A DNA stretch of 64,000 nt from Siphonodentalium dalli. Its lineage: Eukaryota > Mollusca > Scaphopoda > Gadilida > Siphonodentaliidae. The position numbers and the translations under genes were made by a program. Where the stretch lies: assembly GCA_032622095.1 (NCBI GenBank), contig CP136064.1:260255863-260319862 (forward strand). The letters run 5' to 3'. Under the pieces are notes generated by a model. It had not been told where the DNA came from and did not search any database. It saw only the letters and a program-made list of their open reading frames with translations. Positions 44,801 to 56,260 of the stretch are shown one piece after another (within the stretch, counting starts at the first letter, position 1; each line of letters begins with the position of its first letter).

Positions 44801-46054
44801 GTCTTAAGTCAAAGGTTTCAAACAAATGAATTAAACCTTGCCCCACTCTACTCCGAGACGTTGAGAATGTATATCCTATAGACTATTTTGATTTATTTTC
44901 CTATTATAGCAGATCTTGTTACCAGTTCTGCTACAAAAAATTGTCTGGCTGCGATTGGTAAATTTGCAAGAGGGAAACCAACACAGTTTTGGCATTATCA
45001 TCAGGTGACTCAGGTCTGACACATCCAACAAGATATTTCATTGGCTACGTTCTGTGTTCCCGTTCCGTGTTTTATACTTTTCGTTTACTTCAGGTTATCT
45101 AGCAGCATTCATTTGAACAAATTTTACCGCCCGCTGGTCTATCACATCATTTCTTCCCCACCCACCCTTAATTTCCCATCATGTTAGGAATTTATTCCAA
45201 ATATATTTTCCTAACATAGGACAGGGGCATATTTAGCCAAAAATTTAAAATATCAATTGAATTGAATACATGTACATATCATACTTATTGAATTATCTTC
45301 TATTATTGTATCTTGATACTATTACTATAAATCAAATTAACTCAAATATAATAGAATTGAGATTTTGACATTTTGTAATTTGTTATTCTACTTATTAATA
45401 TGTTATAAACTTGTATATATTGGGGAGCTAGTACTTACGCTCCCCAGTATATTTTGCCAAATAAATACATATAAAATATATCACTTTGAAAGAGTTCTGC
45501 ATTGGAAAAATAGAAGGTTATGGATTTTTGCATCCAAGTTACATGTATTTGCAAAACATTGTAATGTGTGAAACCATTTGATTGAGGGCTACTTACTTTA
45601 TTTTGTATAGCGGGCCAGCATCTTCATCATATTATGGCTGTATAACATTATAAAGATAACATTTTTGTATTGTCTAAACTACATGTATTTTTGAAAAACA
45701 TATGCTCCTGTTATGAAACACTTACTCTTGCATGTACCTAACAATATAAGCATTCCTTATTACACATGTCAGATCTGATAAGTTATCTGTCTGACATGTT
45801 TGATAAAGAAATAACAACCAGGAGAATGTAGGGGGGGGGGGGTATTAAAGTTCAATTTAAATGACATGGAATCCCATATGTTCTAAACAGTCTATATGGG
45901 ATTTGAATATCTGGCAAGTGAAAAGTGACAGTTAGGGATTTAACACTTTTGCTTCCAATGAGTTAACTTCAACTCCTAAATATATCCTCCGAAATCACAA
46001 ACCATTGGATCTCACAGTGAGAGGTCCTTGGATGATGTGAATATTTGTATTTAT

Positions 46055-46227
46055 ATATCAGTACCCAACTTGAATTCAAAAGCTCAAATAATTTGTCTTA
46101 AGAATGGATTGAAATATTTGGGGTGGGTGGGGTTAGTTTTAAATCTCATAACTGTGTCCCTGTATACTTTAACCCCTCCTTAAGACAAATTATTTGAGCT
46201 TTTGAATTTAAGTTGGGTACTGATGTA
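46055..46227. repeat. Inverted-repeat MITE
   Basis: ATCAGTACCCAACTTGAATT ... AAATAATTTGTCTTAAG and its complement, arms of about 50 bp around a 75-bp loop. Confidence 0.7.
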
Positions 46228-46633
46228 TGGATTGCTGTGATCATATCTTAGATAAATTATCAGTCATATCTAATCGCTATTGGCGAGGTATAGGTTAAAC
46301 ATCTGCCGATCGTGATCGGCCTCTCGTTTTTTTTTTATTTATCTATTTTTTTTTATTTTTTTTTTAATCAATATTTTAAAGGGAAAAAAACTAAATCCGT
46401 TATAACCCCCGACAGGGTATATTCGAGTTTTTAACCGAAAATCTGTCCTTCCAAAGCCAGTGCAGTAAAAAGACTTGTCTAAAAATAGAATGTCACCGCC
46501 TCGCGTTCCGCAACTTCCTGTTTATTGAGGGGTCCGCTTATCCACTGTGATTTTTCACAACCTTGAATATTTGGCGGCCTATCAAATATTCGACGGGCCG
46601 ACCGACATATATAGGCCCACTCCGATAACAAAT

Positions 46634-46738
46634 TGCGTTGATAAATCTGTTGATATATAACACGTTTTGGTAATTTTTTTACTGGAGTTGACAGTGGTTA
46701 GCATTATTTTTTGGTATAATTAATCGATAATCGGTAAT
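46634..46738. repeat. Repeat shared with the interior of the family F copy at 53.7 kb
   Basis: TAACACGTTTTGG ... GTTGACAGTGGTTAGCATTA matches 53747-53838. It lies upstream of the zinc-finger gene. The 46740-47200 stretch after it is relatively CpG-rich and may hold the promoter, but no core element is certain. Confidence 0.5.
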
Positions 46739-47308
46739 ATTTATTGCTCGTAGAAAGGTATAGCTAGTGTATTTCTCCACATATTTCGATACCGGGAAAA
46801 ACTCAAAAGCGAATATTATATACAAGGTGTATTTTTGGAACGCAAACCGTAAATTAATTTGGGCACTGTATTCATCGGCGGTATTAATTTTTCTTCACGT
46901 TCCCGGCCAGTCAGCCCCGCCGGCATTATTGCTGAACGAAAACTACTTCATCTTGTCAAGGATTTTTTGTCTAGTTTTAATCTATTTCGCTGTTGCATAT
47001 AAAATTTAAGCCACAGATATTGAGCGCATGTTTTATATCGCACCCTGATTCGCACTGCGGCTGCAGTTGCACAGACGATCATCGTCTGCTGTCGTCTGCT
47101 AAATAGCGAGCGCGAGCTGTCTGGATTCCAACAGCAAATCAAAATATTGGCGCGTGGTTATAGGAGCTCAAAATAAACCCACGCACTGAACAAATTCCCT
47201 GCGAAATAAGCTTGCATGGATCCGTGCAGTCTCTTGGATCCGTGGTCTGAGAACTTGAGATTATTTTTAACTAATTGGTTCCTGTTCTCTGACAGGCGTG
47301 GATGGAGA

Positions 47309-47534
47309 ATGGAGACACAGGACATGTCCGTTTCTCAGAGCGACTCCGGGATCGTCGTGATAGGGCCGGATAAAATACACAGCTGTCCGGACTGTATGAA
47401 GGTTTTCAGGAGCAAACAACAACTCAATCAACATTCTCTAGTTCATAACGGGATTCGAAAGTACACCTGTACTCAGTGTGAAAAGGCATTCAAACAGCTG
47501 TCCCATCTACAACAACACGCCCGGATACATACAG
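47309..47534 (+). CDS. Zinc-finger gene, first coding exon (ZF1-2)
   Basis: METQDMSVSQSDSG leads into ZF1 (CPDCMKVF) and ZF2 (CTQCEKAFKQLSHLQQHARI). Donor ACATACAG|GTACGT after RIHT plus one base (phase 1). If the ATG at 47216 is used the exon starts there. No Kozak difference settles the choice. Confidence 0.82.
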
Positions 47535-50500
47535 GTACGTCTGGTCTGTGACACCCATGAGTATATGTATTTATTATATGACTATCGTTTTTCTTTCCCC
47601 AATACCGCTATTGTATAGCGATAATTTGCAGTTTGATCCGATGTCATACCACCCTTCCTCATCTCGCATACTGCGCATGACCGGAAAAAGCAGGACAGTT
47701 CTTTCTTTATTTTTGATACTAACGAGCGTGTGAATTGGTTTCATTTCATAATTAATGAGAGAAATTGTGCTTTTTAAATAAAAAATCATGTGGTTTTTAA
47801 ATAAAAAGCATTTCATATAATAAACCTGTTATCGCTGCAGTGAATTGATCTGGGCTTCGCATCACGTCTCGTTGAAGAGGTCAGATCGCTGGATCAAACT
47901 CGACGCCTGCGGCGGCTCGTTTGATCCAGCGATCTGACCTCTTCAACTCGACGTGATACTTCGCCCCAGATCAATTCACTGCATCGATAACATGTATGTA
48001 TGGCCTTGAGACACATGCGATAAATACACATACGTCTGATCTCGGCAGGGTCGTGGCGGGTATTTGTTTGGCGTGGGGGGGGGGGTGTTCAACTTCTAAT
48101 TTCGAATCCATGTCCCCCCCCCCCGAGACTAAAACTCCACCTCTTTAGTTGGAATTTTCCAACTCATATATAGCTCAGACTGTAAAACTGGTCGGCTGTA
48201 TGGTTGAACATTTCCATCTGAAAATTTTATTGAAAGTATGATAATACTTAAATATTTTCTGAAAATAACTTATTTTATTTAATTACATAAGTTTTGGCTG
48301 GAAAAGTTATTACACTATTTTCAACCTACTCTTTGGACTGAAATTTCAACCTTGATTTTGGGTAATGTTTGGGGGTGGGGGCTATAGAAATCACCGGTGT
48401 CAGTGTCTTTTTTTATCTTCAATAATAATAGATGAAATAAAAAAAATGAAAAATGTGGTATGTGAGCTTATTGGTAGGGGCTCAGGTCAAGTTCGAATTA
48501 TGGGTGACATTTGCCTTTTTTCTGCAGTTATGGCCCTTGTTGACTTATTTTGGTTTCCGAATGATAACTTTAGTTTTACTAGTAGTTATCTGATTTTTTT
48601 TAAATTTCATATATGGAGTACTCTCATGAAAATATAGGTCATGTTTAATTTGTGATCACCTCATAGACTTAGAATTTACTGATTATTCTGGTGTCTAATC
48701 AAATAAAACCAGGTTCGTTAACAACATAAGATGGCTGGAAGCAAAATTTGATTCAATGATTGTTCCCAGAATAAAAAATTTCATTTCTGAAAAAGTCACC
48801 AGTCAAATTAAGCCACCTTATTCGTGGGGCATGTGGCCTAGCGACCTTTTATCATTGTTGAAATCGGCAAGCTTTAGAATATCATATTCCTTTTATACGC
48901 CCTTTAAAAAAAAAGGTTGTATCATGTAATCAGTCTGTCCGTCCGTCTTTCGTACCATCTTAACATTTTTGGTTTCCAACCGATAACGCCCCAGCAGTGC
49001 ACTTGTTATGTTTTCCTCTCTCTCTCTCTCTCTCTACAGCATCATATGAAATATCAATAAAGTAATCAATCAGTAATTGTCTTGTCCGTTTCAGGTGAGA
49101 AGCCTTATAAATGTCTTGTTACTGGCTGTAACAGAGGCTTTGCTCAGCTGTCCAATCTGCAGCACCATATGCGAAATCATGATGATCAAGTTAAGAAAGC
49201 ATCCTCTAGAGCATACCAGTGTTCTACGTGTCACAGGACATACGCATTCGAGAACAGTCTGAGAAATCACACTCTCAAGGTAAACATGCCTGCAAATAGT
49301 GTGTCTGTCATTTGCAGAATAAGGTCTCCAGAGGGTGAATTTAGTTATGATATCCCACATTGTATATCAAATATGTGACCCGCCATATCAAATCCAGTCG
49401 TAAGTCGGGATTTTTTTCACCCTGTGCCCATGCATTCTCTTATATATGCGAGTCGACCATAGGTCGCCTCGCATATATAAGAGAATGCATTGGCTTAACA
49501 ATTTTTTATCATTTTTTTTAAATAAATGTTTCTTACAATTTTTAGGACATAAAATAAAAAAAATCCATTACCCTGCAGGGAGCCCCACACATATAGAGAA
49601 GCATATAGAAGAGTGTCGTCTGCTCATGTTTGTCTGGGGCTCTGTATGGGTGAAATTATAAAATTGTTAAAGAATACAAGAAAAAATTATTAAAATTGTA
49701 AAAAATTGTTAGGCCAATGCATTCTCTTATATATGCGAGGCGACCTATGGTCGACTCGCATATATAAGAGAATGCATTGGCACAGGTAAAAAAATCCCGA
49801 CTTACGACTGGATTTGATATGGCGGGTCACAATTATCACAGAGGGTTAATTTAGTTATGATATCCCACACAGTGGGAACCTTCTTATGCTTAGGCCTCAT
49901 CTTCTGGAAAGTATCTATAGTCTCAAATTAAATTTATTTTAGTTACTTTTTCCCTTCTGTTCAGTTTCTATGATACCCTTAATTTGCAGAAGATAAAATG
50001 CATAATCGAGGTGACTAACAGGCGAACGTAACCAACTTCAACTGGGGAACTGGGGAATTTCAATTGATCCTAGGTCTCCCATAGCAGTTGAGTCCTAAGC
50101 AGAATGAGGTTTGCAGAGGGTGATTTGGTGATGCTAGCCCTGCATGCGGGATAGTGTCACTGAATTCACCCTCTGGGGAACTTATTCTGCAAATGACAGA
50201 CACACTATTTGCAAACATGAAGATAAAGGCCAAAATCCAAGATGGCTGCTGTCGAAAATAAAAAATCATTCAAATTCTATAGCTCCTATCAAGACGTGAT
50301 CCAAAACATTCCTGTAAATTTTCAAAACAAATTCTCCAATAAATGCTGGTTGCAGGGTGCGCGGTGGATTCAAATTTGAAATCCAAGATGGCTGCTGGTG
50401 GCCATGTTTTTAGCGAATTTCGGGAAAGAAATGACCGCTCCCATCTAGAGGTCACCCTGAAGATCCCTGAGGTTTGGTGATGACCGGACGAGGCAGGTGG

Positions 50501-52936
50501 CCTGTAGGGTGTGCCAAAGGCTTTGGTCATACAAAGATTAAAATCCAAGATGGCTGCTGGCAGTCACAATTTTCAATGAAATATGGAAACAAATTATGGC
50601 TCCCATCTGGAGGTCACCCAAAAGATCCATATGAAGTTTGGTGACAATCAGATGAGGGATGTGGTCTGTAGGGTTTGGCAAAGGATTTAGTCATGCAAAG
50701 AGTAAAATACAAGATGGCTGCTGGTGGCCATTTTTTTCATAAAAAATTGATATCTCCTATCTAGAGGTGATCCAAAACATGCCTGTAAATTTTCAAAACA
50801 ATTCTCCAATGAATGTGGGCTGCAGGGTGTGGCGATGGATTCAAATTTGAAATCCAATTTCACAAAAAAATGATGGCTCCCATCTAGAGGTCTCCCTGAA
50901 GATCCATATGAAGTTTGTTGACGATCGGATAGAGTCATAGAGATGTGACCTGTAGTGTCTGCTAATGGAAATTGTTGACAGACGGACAGATGGTGGACGC
51001 CAACCTATGGCAGTAGCTCAAACTTGATTTCGTCAAGTTGAGCTAACAATAAAGATGTAAAAAAAGATGACTTTAATCATATTTTTAGAAAGGATATTTT
51101 GGGAGGAGCTTTCTCAGCAAGTATACAAATTGATTGGAAATGCATAAGTGCCATAAAAAGTACATGATTTGAACTAGTGAAAGGTTAAAATGACTATTTA
51201 TTTAATTTTTGAAATTTTATTGTTCTATATTATGCTTGATGTGGTCTTCAGTTAGTATAGATTCCTTCATGTGGTGTACTAGCTTATTAATTAAGTAGTT
51301 TTCTGTGTAGGTCACTCTAAACTTTCCATAACCTGAGATAGGCTCGGCGTGGAAACCCCTTAACCCTTTCATGACGGGAGCTGTGCAGTTGCAGCATTAA
51401 ATACCCTGTGCCATTGCATTCTCTTATATATGCAAGTCTCCCATAGGGAGCCTCGCATATATAAGAGAAAGCACTGGCCAACAAGATCAAGGAAAATATT
51501 GTTAGGCCAATGCATTCTTTTATATTTGCGAAGCACCCTATGGGAGACTCTCATATGTAAGAGAATGCATTGGCACAGGGTTTTCGCAAAAAATCAGGAA
51601 GCTTCTGTCATGAAAGGGTTAGTAATTGATTTTATAACTGATGGGAGATTCCATTTAGTATAAAAAGTATTCATGATTCCAGTCTTCGAGTAAAAACATC
51701 ATGCAAGATCTGATTTTAACACAGTTTACATGTATACTTTGTTCTGCTTAAAATAAAATGTTGGAAAGCAAATGTGACATAAAAACTAGACCAAAACAAA
51801 ACTGCATTTTGTTGCAATGTGTTTTTTAGCTCACTGATTTCAACCATTGTTGTTATACAATCGCTTACCACACTGTCTCAAATTAGTGTGAAAATCAGGT
51901 TTATCCCTAGAATGTTGCTGATTTTGGGGTTTCCAGATGGTCACTTAAGTAATTGTGTTCCTACCTGCCCGTGTTTGAATTTGTACCATGGGTGTATGCC
52001 AGCACTGGCAGTGAAACTTCTTGTTTCCGTAAACGATGAACAACAATTTGTTAACCCTTTGAGTGCCAGGGGCCGATCTCATCGGCCCTAAACCTACAAA
52101 ATAAGTCTGTTAAAGATTATAAGAATAAATTATTAAAATTGTAAAAAAAAAAAAAAATTGTTAGGCCAATGCATTCTCTTATATATGCGAGGCGACCTAT
52201 GGTCGACTCGCATATATAAGAGAATGCATTGGCACAGGGTATATGGGTTGATACAAAAATCGGACCTGGCACTCAAAGGGTTAAACTTTATTCTTATCAG
52301 TATCTTCTCTAATTCATTTAACAGGTTCATACGAAGGACAATTCTTCTGAAAGTTTACCGACAAAAACATACGAGCCACCAATAATGGTTCCTGTAACAT
52401 CAGCTCCTGTGTTTTTAGTGAAAAATATTATCAGTGACTCAACTAACTGTGAACAACAAAACTCTGGACGATCTGTTAGCGTCTGTAGTCCAAGAAGAGA
52501 TGGTGCATCAGACCTGACTCCTATACACCACTCTAGTGCGCCAGATTCAACGTTAAATCAGACATCTCTGGAAATGTTATCAGAACTAACTCCTATACAC
52601 CACTCTAGTCATGAGATGAAAGTATTGCCAGATTCATCATTTAAACAGACATCTCCGCAACCGTTCCTTCCAAAACAAATCGGATTAGAATCAAGACACA
52701 ATTATAATCAAAGATATGATGATTATGTCCGGAGTCAACATGGAAGAAGTTCGGAATGTTTCATTTCTCAAAGTAGCATTGCTTCAAGTTCTGACGATGC
52801 TGGCGCTCTGGTGCAAAACTTACCTGTTCACATGGGAGATAACTCTCCTGTGGCAATCACACATCATGAGGTTTCTCTACCAGGAGATATCAGTGATTGT
52901 GTTCAAGAAATTGTTATATCTAGTACAGATAGTTGA
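47309..52936 (+). CDS. C2H2 zinc-finger protein, rotund/squeeze/ZNF384-like (whole gene span)
   Basis: Three coding exons (47309-47534, 49095-49279, 52325-52936) join to 340 residues. Four C2H2 fingers: 26-46, 54-74, 82-104 (C-X4-C) and 118-139 (H-X4-H), with a TGEKPYKC linker formed across intron 1. QLSHLQQHARIHTG followed by a CLVTGC finger with FAQLSNLQHHMRNH closely resembles the QLSHLQQH and QLSNLQSH fingers of the rotund/squeeze/ZNF362/ZNF384 transcription factors. The fourth finger and the long Ser-rich tail are diverged. Expected role: nuclear sequence-specific DNA binding. The start could instead be ATG 47216 (371 residues), but an acceptor-like TTCTCTGACAG at 47285-47295 favours 47309 or an upstream exon. 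The closest subfamily is uncertain. Confidence 0.83.
47828..47991. repeat. GC-richer palindromic MITE in zinc-finger intron 1
   Basis: GTTATCGCTGCAGTGAATTG ... GAAGAGGTCAGATCGCTGGA and complement; arms of about 75 bp. ORFs nearby are not real. The rest of the intron to 49094 holds a TC microsatellite (49013-49035), a G/C homopolymer pair near 48075-48124 and a diverged copy of the 44.4-kb tandem repeat. Confidence 0.75.
49095..49279 (+). CDS. Zinc-finger gene, exon 2 (ZF3 and most of ZF4)
   Basis: Acceptor GTCCGTTTCAG precedes GTGAGAAGCC; donor CTCAAG|GTAAAC. It encodes EKPYKCLVTGCNRGFAQLSN through NSLRNHTLK, residues 77-137. The last His of ZF4 comes from exon 3. The donor lies inside an 8-bp sequence (AAGGTAAA) duplicated by the adjoining transposon. 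Confidence 0.88.
49285..50219. mobile_element. Family A hAT-like element, copy A10, at a splice donor
   Basis: CATGCCTGCAAATAGTGTGT to CACACTATTTGCAAACATG. Flanks AAGGTAAA (49277-49284) and AAGATAAA (50220-50227) are a one-mismatch 8-bp duplication that covers the exon 2 donor. It is interrupted by the element at 49374-49831. Long-variant interior. Confidence 0.82.
49374..49831. mobile_element. Family K element: shared two-hairpin cassette with CCCGCCATATC ends
   Basis: The ends are TGTGACCCGCCATATCAAAT and ATTTGATATGGCGGGTCACA, followed by TCGTAAGTCGGGATTTTTT. The interior is the same two-hairpin cassette as family B1 (AATGCATTCTCTTATATATG arms). A 29-bp piece of host element A10 is repeated on both sides (49331-49359 and 49841-49869). 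Confidence 0.83.
50225..51045 (-). repeat. Tandem 'AAGATGGCTGCTGG' repeats with a hairpin tail
   Basis: AAATCCAAGATGGCTGCTG or a close variant at about 50231, 50379, 50540 and 50705, each followed by CTCCCATCTRGAGGT. The block ends with GACAGACGGACAGATGG and a hairpin AGCTCAAACTTGATTTCGTC. ORFs of 69-92 codons on the minus strand are by-products. Confidence 0.7.
51364..51618. mobile_element. Family B2 piggyBac-like MITE
   Basis: TTAA at 51360-51363; the right TTAA has decayed to TTAG (51619-51622). Ends CCCTTTCATGACGGGAGC and GCTTCTGTCATGAAAGGG, two hairpins. Confidence 0.83.
52055..52280. mobile_element. Family B3 TTAA element, short copy
   Basis: TTAA is at 52051-52054 and 52281-52284, with ends CCCTTTGAGTGCCAGG and CCTGGCACTCAAAGGG and one complete hairpin. 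It ends 40 nt before the acceptor of the last zinc-finger exon. Confidence 0.88.
52325..52936 (+). CDS. Zinc-finger gene, last exon
   Basis: Acceptor TTCATTTAACAG precedes GTTCATACG. It begins VHTKD, and this His completes ZF4, which supports the splice. The remaining 200 residues are Ser/Thr-rich and likely disordered, with an internal repeat of SDLTPIHHSS / SELTPIHHSS and DSTLNQTS / DSSFKQTS. It ends QEIVISSTDS, stop TGA. No AATAAA close by; the first good candidates are near 55.1 kb. Confidence 0.88.
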   Translation, partial: VHTKDNSSESLPTKTYEPPIMVPVTSAPVFLVKNIISDSTNCEQQNSGRSVSVCSPRRDGASDLTPIHHSSAPDSTLNQTSLEMLSELTPIHHSSHEMKVLPDSSFKQTSPQPFLPKQIGLESRHNYNQRYDDYVRSQHGRSSECFISQSSIASSSDDAGALVQNLPVHMGDNSPVAITHHEVSLPGDISDCVQEIVISSTDS

Positions 52937-52982
52937 AGAGCAATGTTCAATTCTCGATTACACTGCATAGATGACTGGGCCC

Positions 52983-53435
52983 AAGCCTGAGTTTAGTGTG
53001 CCTGTCATTTGCAGAATGAGGTCCCCAGAGGGTGAATTTAGTGATGCTATCCTGCATAGCGGGCTAGCATCACCAAATTCACCATCTGGGGACATCATTC
53101 TGCACAGGCTTCATATTCTCTGTAAAGTTTCTTTATTATCAAATTTCTATAGAAACTTCTTCACATAGATGATATTTCTTTTTTTCAGTTTGGTTTCGCT
53201 ATATCCTCCAAATTGGCAGATGACACATTGCATAATCGAGGTTCCCAATGGGTGCACATGACAATATTCAGCATTTGGGAACTTCAATCTGTGTCTATAT
53301 CTCCCATAGCAGAGGAGGCCATGCAGAATGAGGTCCCCAGAGGTTGAATTTGGTGATATTAGCCTGCTATGTCAGATAGTAACTAAATTCACCCTCTGGG
53401 GACCTCATTCACACATATGACAGACACACTAATGA
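52983..53435. repeat. Family A long variant, copy A11, after the zinc-finger stop
   Basis: CAAGCCTGAGTTTAGTGTGC at the left; the right end is truncated after GACAGACACACTAA. The long-variant middle (GGTTTCGCTATATCCTCCAA) is present. It lies 46 bp after the stop, so it is probably in the 3' UTR. Confidence 0.78.
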
Positions 53436-53470
53436 AGAGTCTCCAGATAAAATAAGTTTATTTTATTTAA

Positions 53471-53912
53471 AGATACTCAATCCGATTTAATGTCCCTAAA
53501 TTACTATTTCTTTGGCTTCGGGGGTAAAAAATATTTGATTCGAGTCGAGGAACCCACCCATCAAAGCTCAGAGTGATCAGATATCGATTTTTGTTATTTC
53601 AATTTTTTGTGGCCCAGAAACACGCCATCAAATGGATGGTCTTGGTCAAAATTGCGGATGAAGATGGATAACTCTAAAAACAAGTGGTAATACGGCCAAA
53701 TTTTGTGAATAATCAAGTGATAATACGGCCATATTTCATTGCACAAAATGTTGATAAATAACACGTTTTGGGAAATTTGATACCATAGTTGACAGTGGTC
53801 AGCATTATTGTGTTGCAATTAATCGATTCTGATAACTAAAGTGTATTTTGAAGAAATGTTGTTGTTGTTGTATCTTGATGATACGAGGACCCACTGATCG
53901 GTTTGAGTACCT
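53471..53912. mobile_element. Family F TTAA-flanked element with variant interior
   Basis: TTAA is at 53467-53470 and 53913-53916, with ends AGATACTCAATCCG and CGGTTTGAGTACCT. The interior includes the segment shared with 46634-46738. Confidence 0.8.
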
Positions 53913-54101
53913 TTAATAATGGCACAAGTATGCCTTTCTAAAAGGCATTAACATGATGACACAATTGTCATTCATAACAATATTTAGACCAATTGCATAA
54001 TATTGACTTCCTTATCATGTGCCGTCATCATTAATCATTTTCTGGAGTGATTTGATCAAATTCACAAAACAGCAATATCCATATTGAAGTATTATAATTA
54101 A

Positions 54102-54581
54102 AGGTACTCAATCCGATAAAACTCCTCTCAATTACTATTTCAATGGCTTCGGGGGTCAAACATATTTGATTCGAGTCGAGGAAGTCACCCATCAAAGCTC
54201 AGATTTGTTAGATATCGATTTTAGAAATCTATTATTTTTCATTATCGGGAATACTTTCTGGCCCAGAACTCAGTCAAAATTGCGTTATTATTACCACTTG
54301 ATTTTAGAGTTATCCATCCTTGTCTGTTTGAATAGTGTTTTGGTGTACACATCTCGCGCAGGTTACGAAACTGACGGCAATTATTAATACTCATCTCGAG
54401 AAACTAACAAATTTCAAAAATCAATATCTAATAACTCTGAGCTTTGTTTGATGGGTTCCTCGACTCGAATCAAATATTTTTTACCCCCAAAGCCAAAGAA
54501 ATAGTAAAATAGGACCCTCTGATCAGATTGTTGTTGTTGGAATCTGTTGAGATGGGGACCCTCTGTTCGGATTGAGTACCT
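54102..54581. mobile_element. Family F TTAA-flanked MITE (inverted relative to 28.8 kb)
   Basis: TTAA is at 54098-54101 and 54582-54585, with ends AGGTACTCAATCCG and CGGATTGAGTACCT. Confidence 0.85.
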
Positions 54582-55239
54582 TTAAATATTGATGACAGCT
54601 TGGAGTTTATGATCAATTTAGCTACGAGATTGAACATACATGAAGGCTTCAATTGGTCATAACGGCATATTGTCATGTGCATTTATATTTTAAAACATGA
54701 CGCATATACATGTGTGTCACTTTGAGAACTATTGTTTTGTTATGCTTATAGATTTTGTTACCTATCTTTTTATAATCTATTCAAGAGTCTCGTTCTTATT
54801 GGTGTCATTAATTATTTTTTTAATCGTAAGATTATGTCTTCTGTTTCTTCTGTTTTTGTTAATAATGTTCCTGTCATTTGCAGATATTTGGTTGGAATTA
54901 ATATCACATCATTAGCTTAACAGGAACTAGTAAAGTTTGTTTATTGCCACTTGTTCTGGTATTGACTGGAGTCTTATGCGGCAATATGCATTGCTTAATT
55001 CTGCTCAATCTACACAACATGAAACGAGGAAATAAATGGTTGCTGGGGATAGCAGGAAGACAGCCTTTTCAGGTTATGCCGTCCCCAATAACTCATTGTA
55101 TAGACTAATTATGTAAATAAAATGTTATATTGAGTTATGAATAAATAATCATAGTCATGGCCATAACACAGGTTCAGACACATGTACGTGTAATGTGTGT
55201 TGCCATTGCCAACGAAAGTCACCTGACTCACGTGACCAT

Positions 55240-55555
55240 CAAGCCTGCAAATAGCATGTCTGTCATTTGCAGAATGAGGTCCCCAGAGGGTGAATTTAGT
55301 AATGCTATCCTGCACAGCGTGCTAGCATCACCAAATTCACCCATCAGCAATTTCATCCAAGACCGTCAGTTTGATGACTTTTCTGAGCAACAGATAATTG
55401 CACATCTCGAGAAATAACAGACTTCAAAAATTGATATCTGATCACTCCGAGCTTTGATGGGTGAGTTCCTTGACTCGATTCAAATATTTTTCACCCCTGA
55501 AGCCAAAGAAATAGTAATTTGGGAGCATTAATTTGAATAATGCATCTTTAAGCAT
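55240..55555. repeat. Family A fragment joined to a family F fragment
   Basis: CAAGCCTGCAAATAGCATGT and one hairpin arm run to ATTCACCC (55345), then family F sequence (TTCCTTGACTCGATTCAAAT) to 55555. Both are truncated at the join. The ORFs are by-products. Confidence 0.7.
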
Positions 55556-55949
55556 ATCGGTGTTCGCACTGTGGACATGTCCCTTGTCTCTACCACTGGA
55601 TTATTGTTTAAATGTTCTGCTACATGTTGGGCCGATATCTCAAAATGTGTAGCTTTGGCACCATAAAATCACATGAGTTTCCTGTCAAGTTCATGTCCAT
55701 AGCAATACCATAGTAACACATGTTACAAGTTACACGTATGTGTAGTTGAACCTGGCTATTGTTTTCTCACAGTTACCTTTTGATGTATGTCATTTCTCAT
55801 TCCATTAGAATGTCAGAGTGCTTATATTTTAATTGTATACAGATTTTTTTTAAGTTAGTACCGGTGAGTCATGTGTTGTTATTTCGGAAAAAATATAGCG
55901 AAGTTTGATATATCTAGTCCATCTGAAATATTATGATTGTTTAAAATAA

Positions 55950-56260
55950 AAGGACCCAACACGCTCGCAGTTGGTAATGTGAAAAATATAAGTCTAAATA
56001 AATCACCACTAAAAATGACATTGAGAAATAGATAAACTTTGTTCTTATATTCTACATGTATATTGATAGTTCTCCAATAAACGAAATTTTGTGTGTTGAA
56101 CCCATTGTTATGTAAACAGAACTGTTACAGTGATTTGTCAACCAAAATCGCTAATCGTTAAAAATATTTAAAATATTTTAGTCTGAATATGATTTTCAGA
56201 ATATTTTTCAATGCTTTGACCTTTTCCAATGTTTACCGTCAAATTTTTATTAAACTTTGT
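55950..56260. repeat. Repeat L, plus copy
   Basis: GACCCAACACGCTCGCAGT ... TTGACCTTTTCCAATGTTTA is repeated in reverse at about 61080-61390. The flanking 56260-57200 holds a degenerate GGGCCATAACTCTGGTGAAA repeat pair (about 56785, 56945) and no exon. Confidence 0.7.
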
